Below, in pieces: positions 6,501-9,990 of a DNA stretch of 9,990 nucleotides. Source of the stretch: a bacterium (GTDB lineage Bacteria; Verrucomicrobiota; Verrucomicrobiae; Limisphaerales; J093). Below the pieces are notes generated by a model, which did not search any database, was not told the origin of the DNA, and was given only the letters and a program-made list of their open reading frames with translations. The stretch is taken from contig JAKCAB010000121.1 in NCBI GenBank assembly GCA_021839785.1, forward strand, positions 1 to 9,990. Direction: 5' to 3'. The translations under genes were made by a program, and so were the position numbers. Numbering within the stretch: position 1 is the stretch's first letter; each line of letters starts with the position of its first letter.

Positions 6501-7217
6501 TCAAAAACGGTGGTTCCATTCGTCCCGGCAATATTTGGCGCGAGCCAGCTCTTCGGTCCGGGCGGCCGGCCAGGCGCTCGAAGGTTCGTTGGCGGACCAG
6601 ACCCGACGCAACGCTGACTTCAGCCGTGCGCGATCCACGCCGAGGTTCATGACGAAGTCGCCGTGGCGGCGGCCCGCGCGGTAATCTGGCTCACGCGACG
6701 GTGGCGGCAGCACGGCGGCGAGCCGGGCCAGATCGAGATCGATCAAGAACGCGCCGTGGAACAAGAGCGCCCGCCGGCCGCGGCGCTGGGCGTTGCCGGA
6801 ACATTTGCGGTCGGCGACGGCCAGGTCGGTGTCCCCCCGCCGGCGCACCGGCTGACCCAGCAATTCGGTGAGCGCCGCCGCGTGACGATTCATGATCCAG
6901 AGATTCGTTTGGGGAATGCTGGCCGTCGGGCCTTCCTCCTGAAGGCGCAGCACGACGCTGTAATTGAGGCAGCCCGGACCCTGCAACACGGTGCCGCCGC
7001 CGGTGACGCGCCGAAGGACCGGAATCCCGCGGGCGCGACACTCGCCGAGGTCCGCCTCGGTGGCGATCCGGTTGGCGTACCCCAGCACGACGAAATGAGC
7101 GGGCGCTTCCCAGAACCGCAGGACTTCGGGGCCACCCGCTTCGCAGGCCTCGAGCAGGGCTTCATCGCAGGCCAGGTTCTCCGCGGGCGTGGGGAGCGTC
7201 AGGTCCAGATAGTGCAT
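6501..7217 (-). CDS. Lipoate-protein ligase A / octanoyltransferase family protein
   Basis: A 238-residue protein of the biotin/lipoate A/B ligase fold, which attaches lipoate or octanoate to the lysine of 2-oxo-acid dehydrogenase E2 or glycine cleavage H protein. Visible motifs are the substrate loop RRVTGGGTVLQGPGCLNYS (69-87), GDTDLAVADRKCSGNAQRR (128-146) with the expected acyl-adenylate-binding Lys138, and LFHGAFLID just after. The N-terminal LDLTLPTPAENLACDEAL is also typical. It lacks the roughly 90-residue C-terminal accessory domain of E. coli LplA, so it resembles the minimal forms that need a separate partner or act as octanoyltransferases. I therefore give no firm symbol. The ATG at 7217 is where homology begins; the frame stays open far upstream (to 8159), but only antisense to the LysM gene. 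It converges on glmM and diverges from the LysM gene. Confidence 0.88.
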   Translation of the reverse strand: MHYLDLTLPTPAENLACDEALLEACEAGGPEVLRFWEAPAHFVVLGYANRIATEADLGECRARGIPVLRRVTGGGTVLQGPGCLNYSVVLRLQEEGPTASIPQTNLWIMNRHAAALTELLGQPVRRRGDTDLAVADRKCSGNAQRRGRRALLFHGAFLIDLDLARLAAVLPPPSREPDYRAGRRHGDFVMNLGVDRARLKSALRRVWSANEPSSAWPAARTEELARAKYCRDEWNHRF

Positions 7218-7308
7218 CGCGCGGCGGCATTCGACCCTGCCCCGCGCCCCCGCGCCAGCCCGAACCGGCGGTGGGACTCTGCATTGCTTTTCGCCACGGT
7301 TTTCCCGC

Positions 7309-7337
7309 TTGCTCCTGCCGGGAGGCATTCCTAAGTT
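7309..7337 (+). promoter_or_regulatory. Putative promoter of the LysM gene, implying a leaderless or near-leaderless mRNA
   Basis: TTGCTC (7309-7314), a 17-base spacer and TAAGTT (7332-7337) precede the ATG at 7344 by only six bases. If these are the -35 and -10 boxes, transcription would start at or within a base or two of the start codon. Each box matches consensus at only three positions, so the call rests on exact spacing and on similar TAnnnT boxes elsewhere in the window. Confidence 0.35.
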
Positions 7338-7343
7338 GCGCCA

Positions 7344-7964
7344 ATGAAACGTGCGCTTCCGCTGCTGCGACTGGCCCTCGCGGCCTTCCCACTGTTGTTC
7401 GCCGGCCGGCTGTGCTCCCCGCTGCACGCCGCCGACGTGGGTTACATTCCCGAGTACGACGAAAAGCTGCGCAAGCTGAACGGTCTGGTGCAGGATCTCC
7501 TCGATTCGCAGGCGGTGATTCAGAAGCGCCTCTCCAGCCTGACCGACGACCTGCATAGTTTCCGTGACGACACCGGCAAGCTCGGCGACCGCATGGGCGA
7601 ACGCTTCGTCACTCGGCAGGAGTTCCAGCAACTCGCCGCGGCGGTCAAAGAACTCGACCGCAAGCGCGAGGACGACAAGCGGTTGATCCTCGAGGAAATC
7701 AAGAAGCTGGCCCAAGCGCCGGTGTTGGCGCCACCCAAAGTCGCGCCTAAGGCGCCACCAAAGGACGCCACCCCCGACGGACCCGTGAAAGGCTACAAAT
7801 ACACGGTGAAGAAGGACGATTCGCTCTGGGCCATCATCAAAGCCTACCGCGACAGTGGCGTGAAGGTCACGCAAGACGACATCCTGAAGGCGAACCCCGG
7901 ACTCAAGCCCAACCACATCTTCGAAGGCCAGGTGATCCTCATCCCCGATCCGGCCTTGAAATAG
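7344..7964 (+). CDS. Secreted coiled-coil protein with C-terminal LysM domain
   Basis: A 206-residue exported protein. Residues 1-29 are a Sec signal peptide with a cleavage region ending LHA-A; the Cys at 24 is not in a lipobox. Residues about 33-125 are charged and heptad-like (EKLRKLNGLVQDLLDSQ, KELDRKREDDKRLILEEIKK), predicting a long coiled coil. A Pro/Ala/Lys linker follows (about 127-148). The C-terminal LysM domain (about 151-202) has the usual form: YTVKKDDSLWAIIKAY, then QDDILKANPGLKPNHIFEGQ and ILIPD. LysM binds N-acetylglucosamine polymers, so the protein probably tethers to peptidoglycan in the periplasm, with the coiled coil for oligomerisation or spacing. No catalytic domain is present, so a structural or adaptor role is inferred. 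It is a single-gene unit with its own promoter candidate and terminator, divergent from the ligase gene. Confidence 0.85.
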   Translation: MKRALPLLRLALAAFPLLFAGRLCSPLHAADVGYIPEYDEKLRKLNGLVQDLLDSQAVIQKRLSSLTDDLHSFRDDTGKLGDRMGERFVTRQEFQQLAAAVKELDRKREDDKRLILEEIKKLAQAPVLAPPKVAPKAPPKDATPDGPVKGYKYTVKKDDSLWAIIKAYRDSGVKVTQDDILKANPGLKPNHIFEGQVILIPDPALK

Positions 7965-7976
7965 GCGCCCGCGCCG

Positions 7977-7995
7977 CGGGACGCATCCCGTTTTT
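7977..7995 (+). terminator. Intrinsic terminator of the LysM gene
   Basis: CGGGA (7977-7981), a four-base loop CGCA and TCCCG (7986-7990) form a compact GC-rich stem directly followed by five T residues (7991-7995). It begins 13 bases after the LysM stop codon, the classic layout of a Rho-independent terminator. Confidence 0.7.
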
Positions 7996-7998
7996 GGC

Positions 7999-8077
7999 GC
8001 GCGACCGTCTCGGTCCCAGCCACGGGGTCGCGCTCGCGGAAAAGTCCGGGCCTTAGCGCGGATTGGACATCCGCGCT
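7999..8077. repeat. GC-rich double-hairpin intergenic element, possible dispersed repeat
   Basis: Two inverted repeats lie side by side. The first is GCGCGACC (7999-8006) with GGTCGCGC (8026-8033) around 19 bases. The second is AGCGCGGAT with ATCCGCGCT (about 8055-8077), a perfect 9-bp stem with a five-base loop. Minus-strand translation across the second gives PTGRSADVQSALRPG. From memory, translated fragments like SADVQSAL recur in spurious proteins of Verrucomicrobia and relatives, pointing to a high-copy intergenic repeat. I could not check this against a genome. The element separates the LysM gene from the oxidoreductase gene. Confidence 0.45.
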
Positions 8078-8123
8078 CCTGCCGGTCGGCGACACCCCAA
8101 CGCCGCAACGCGCGGGTTCGCGG

Positions 8124-8151
8124 TTGACGCTGAACACTGGGCCGATAGGCT
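8124..8151 (+). promoter_or_regulatory. Putative promoter of the Gfo/Idh/MocA gene
   Basis: TTGACG (8124-8129) matches five of six -35 positions. After a 16-base spacer comes TAGGCT (8146-8151), with the TAnnnT skeleton. It would give a leader of about 30 bases before the ATG at 8189. No other good candidate lies between the double hairpin and the gene. Confidence 0.4.
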
Positions 8152-8188
8152 GCGTCCAACCCCGTATTACGTGGGTTTGAATCCTTTT

Positions 8189-9565
8189 ATGCACATGAAT
8201 CAGAAACAGGCATCGGCCGGCACGGAGACGCGCCGGAGTTTCATCAAGAAAGCGGCGACGGTTACGGCAGCAGCGGCGGCGACCAACCTCTTCAAAACCC
8301 CGGTTTATGGCCAGGGCACGGCGCCTTCCACGGGACGGGTCATCGGCGCCAATGACCGCATCGTGGTCGGCTTCGTCGGCGTCGGCCCGCAAGGCCAGTT
8401 GCACGTGGACAAAATGAAGACCAACGCCGAGAAGAACAACGTGGCGTTGGCGGGTGTGTGCGACCTCTGGGAGAAGCGCCGGGAAATGGCGAAGGCCAAG
8501 ATTGGCGGCGACGTCAAGTTGTACGACGATTACCACAAGCTGCTTGAGAACAAAGACATCGACGCCGTCATTTGCGCCACGGTGGACCACTGGCACGCCC
8601 GGGTCTCCGTGGATACCATGAAGGCCGGCAAGCACATCTACGTGGAGAAACCGATGGCGCGTTACCTGCCCGAGGCGTTCGAGGTGTGGGACACGGTCAA
8701 GGCCACCGGCAAGCAGTTCCAGGTAGGGTCGCAGGGTTGCTCGGATGCGATGTGGCTGAAGGCGGCGGAGTTGGTTTCCGCCGGCAAGATCGGCAAGCTG
8801 GTGCTCGGCCAGACCTCCTACATGCGCAACAGCCCCAAGGGCGAATGGAATTACACGATCGACCCGGACTTCAAGGAGGGCAGCGTGAATTGGGAGACCT
8901 GGCTCGGCCCGAAACTCGTCACCCGGCACCCGTTCTATCCCGACCATTACTTCCGCTGGCGCAAATACTACCAATACTGCGCCGGCCTGCTGGGCGACCT
9001 ATTGCCGCACCGCATTCACCCGCTGATGCTCGCCACCGGCAACCCCGAGTTCCCGGTGCGCGTCTGCGCCATCGGCACCAAGAACATTCTCACCGACAAA
9101 AACACGCCGGGCACGCCGATCCGCGATTGTCCGGAATGCCTCACGCTGATCGCCGAGTTCCCGAGCGGCTTCCAGGCTATGATCTGCATCGGCTCGGTGA
9201 ACGAGAAGGGTCTCGACGACATCGTCCGCGGTCACATGGCGACGCTGCAACTCGGCGGCAGCAAGGTCGAGTTGCGTCCCGAGCGGCCGTTCACCGATGA
9301 CCTGGATCCCGAGGATTACGCGCACCTCACACCGGTCGAAGACGTGGGCGTGCATGAAAGCAACTGGCTGGACAGCATCCGCAGCGCAAAGCCCCCGCAC
9401 GCGAACATCGAACTCGCGGTTCGTGCGCAGACGGTCATTTCCCTGGCCGAAATGTCCGACCGCATGGGCATCGCCTGCCACTATGACGAGAAGACCCGCA
9501 GCGTGCTGGACGCGACGGGCAAGAAGATCGAGATCGCGAATTACGGCGTGCTGAAGCCGTCTTAA
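8189..9565 (+). CDS. Tat-exported Gfo/Idh/MocA family oxidoreductase
   Basis: A 458-residue NAD(P)-dependent sugar or cyclitol oxidoreductase-type protein. The N-terminus is a twin-arginine signal: Arg15-Arg16 in TRRSFIKKA, an Ala-rich hydrophobic stretch ([10 protein letters not shown]) and a likely cleavage region near VYGQ (39-42). The Rossmann domain follows: GVGPQG at 64-69 (GxGxxG), AGVCDLW at the end of the second strand, [12 protein letters not shown], and the family Glu153-Lys154-Pro155 motif in HIYVEKPMA. The C-terminal alpha/beta domain carries GDLLPHRIH with His274 and His277 as candidate catalytic residues. Tat export implies folding with cofactor in the cytoplasm before transport, as in Zymomonas glucose-fructose oxidoreductase. 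Verrucomicrobia and Planctomycetes carry many such paralogues, mostly without known substrate, so none is assigned. The start is 8189 (Met1) or 8195 (Met3); an upstream TTG frame from 8063 crosses the intergenic hairpin and is rejected. Confidence 0.9.
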   Translation: MHMNQKQASAGTETRRSFIKKAATVTAAAAATNLFKTPVYGQGTAPSTGRVIGANDRIVVGFVGVGPQGQLHVDKMKTNAEKNNVALAGVCDLWEKRREMAKAKIGGDVKLYDDYHKLLENKDIDAVICATVDHWHARVSVDTMKAGKHIYVEKPMARYLPEAFEVWDTVKATGKQFQVGSQGCSDAMWLKAAELVSAGKIGKLVLGQTSYMRNSPKGEWNYTIDPDFKEGSVNWETWLGPKLVTRHPFYPDHYFRWRKYYQYCAGLLGDLLPHRIHPLMLATGNPEFPVRVCAIGTKNILTDKNTPGTPIRDCPECLTLIAEFPSGFQAMICIGSVNEKGLDDIVRGHMATLQLGGSKVELRPERPFTDDLDPEDYAHLTPVEDVGVHESNWLDSIRSAKPPHANIELAVRAQTVISLAEMSDRMGIACHYDEKTRSVLDATGKKIEIANYGVLKPS

Positions 9566-9590
9566 GCCGGTTGGCTTGGAACTGGATCGA

Positions 9591-9633
9591 CGAACGGGCT
9601 TCCGTCGGCGCGGGCTGGCGGAAGCCCGGTTCG
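9591..9633 (+). terminator. Strong hairpin after the Gfo/Idh/MocA gene
   Basis: A 14-base arm (9591-9604, CGAACGGGCTTCCG) pairs with 9619-9633 (CGGAAGCCCGGTTCG) with a single bulged G and a 14-base loop. TTT follows at 9634-9636. It begins 25 bases after the stop codon. The stem is strong but the U-tract is short, so terminator or mRNA-end stabiliser is likely. Confidence 0.55.
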
Positions 9634-9683
9634 TTTCGACTGCCAACTTGACCGCAGCTTTACCGGCCTCCACTCCTCCCGCC

Positions 9684-9990
9684 ATGACCACGCTGCGCCT
9701 GGCCCGGCACGCGATGAACACGCGCTTCGAGTTGGTGCTCTCGGGCGAGGCCGAGGCCTCGCTGCGCGCGGCGGGCGAGGAAGCGCTCGACGAAATCCAG
9801 CGGCTCGAAGACCGGCTCAGCCCGTTTCGGCCGACCAGCGAAATCGCGCGCCTAAACCGGCACGCCGCGGACGGCCCGGTAAAGGTCAGCCCGCCGGTGT
9901 TTGCCCTGTTGCGCCAAGCGCAGCAATTGGCGGCGGCGACGGACGGCGCCTTCGATCCCACGATCGGTCCTTTGATGCGGGCCTGGGGTT
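9684..9990 (+). CDS. apbE: FAD:protein FMN transferase ApbE, 5' part (cut by window end)
   Basis: ApbE covalently attaches FMN from FAD to threonine or serine of target flavoproteins, such as NqrB/NqrC and RnfG/RnfD subunits. Only the first 102 codons are in the window. They show the family pattern in order: [15 protein letters not shown], where family members usually have a Met-Gly-Thr-type turn, then [19 protein letters not shown] (the LSxFxPxSEIxxLN signature) and [19 protein letters not shown] (the TxGAFDPTxGPL signature). The ATG at 9684 starts just before the conserved region. No signal peptide or lipobox precedes it, unlike many periplasmic ApbE lipoproteins, so this copy may act in the cytoplasm, or the true start may lie elsewhere. 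No Shine-Dalgarno sequence or confident promoter is seen. The target flavoprotein is not in the window. Confidence 0.88.
   Translation, partial: MTTLRLARHAMNTRFELVLSGEAEASLRAAGEEALDEIQRLEDRLSPFRPTSEIARLNRHAADGPVKVSPPVFALLRQAQQLAAATDGAFDPTIGPLMRAWG

Noticed and set aside
7218..8159. Possible 300-residue N-terminal extension of the lipoate ligase gene
   Set aside because: The extension is antisense to the LysM gene and its terminator. Homology begins at the ATG at 7217.
7844..9961. Two long minus-strand open frames (7844-8974 and 8999-9961) opposite the oxidoreductase and apbE
   Set aside because: They are antisense to clearly coding genes with intact motifs, and their translations show no domain pattern.
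1..9990. CRISPR arrays, tRNA or rRNA genes, IS elements, toxin-antitoxin or defence genes
   Set aside because: I saw no regularly spaced repeats, no tRNA-like cloverleaf or rRNA signature, and no transposase, integrase or nuclease motif in any frame.

Overview
This GC-rich window reads as chromosomal DNA from a free-living member of the Verrucomicrobiota, probably near the Pedosphaera/Limisphaerales group. The clues are a PEP-CTERM (exosortase-sorted) exported protein, a Tat-exported Gfo/Idh/MocA oxidoreductase of a type greatly expanded in Verrucomicrobia and Planctomycetes, a cdaA-cdaR-glmM cluster, few Shine-Dalgarno sequences, and GC-rich hairpin-type intergenic repeats. This assignment is an inference from gene content; no rRNA or other marker gene is present.

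Layout, left to right. An HD-domain (HDIG-type) hydrolase (106-663, +) converges on a glutamine amidotransferase, PabA/TrpG (742-1311, -), with a long near-perfect palindromic hairpin between them. Next is an exported PEP-CTERM protein (1480-2598, -). A 304-base divergent intergenic region follows, with a good sigma70-type promoter (2794-2823) pointing right into the main block. That block is a tightly overlapped operon: folP (dihydropteroate synthase), cdaA (membrane diadenylate cyclase), cdaR (YbbR-domain partner) and glmM (phosphoglucosamine mutase), 2903-6387, closed by a terminator hairpin. A lipoate-protein ligase family gene (6501-7217, -) converges on it. Divergent from the ligase is a secreted coiled-coil/LysM protein (7344-7964, +) with an intrinsic terminator. 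A hairpin-rich intergenic stretch then leads to a Tat-signal Gfo/Idh/MocA oxidoreductase (8189-9565, +), also closed by a hairpin. The window ends inside an apbE gene (FAD:protein FMN transferase, from 9684).

How the genes fit together. PabA/TrpG (ammonia donation for p-aminobenzoate or anthranilate) and FolP (which condenses p-aminobenzoate with the pterin) can both serve folate synthesis, although they lie in separate transcription units. CdaA, CdaR and GlmM form the known module linking c-di-AMP synthesis with the peptidoglycan precursor glucosamine-1-phosphate. Here folP is translationally coupled in front of it, so the cluster combines the folP-glmM neighbourhood of enterobacteria with the cdaA-cdaR-glmM operon of Firmicutes. 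The remaining genes look like independent single-gene units for the cell envelope or cofactors.

I did not find phage, IS, CRISPR, toxin-antitoxin or defence genes, and I see no convincing undescribed multi-gene system. The items most worth a second look are the folP-cdaA-cdaR-glmM arrangement, the two unusual intergenic hairpin elements (690-727 and about 7999-8077), the PEP-CTERM protein of unknown function, and a recurring promoter pattern (-10 of the form TAnnnT) set very close to some start codons.
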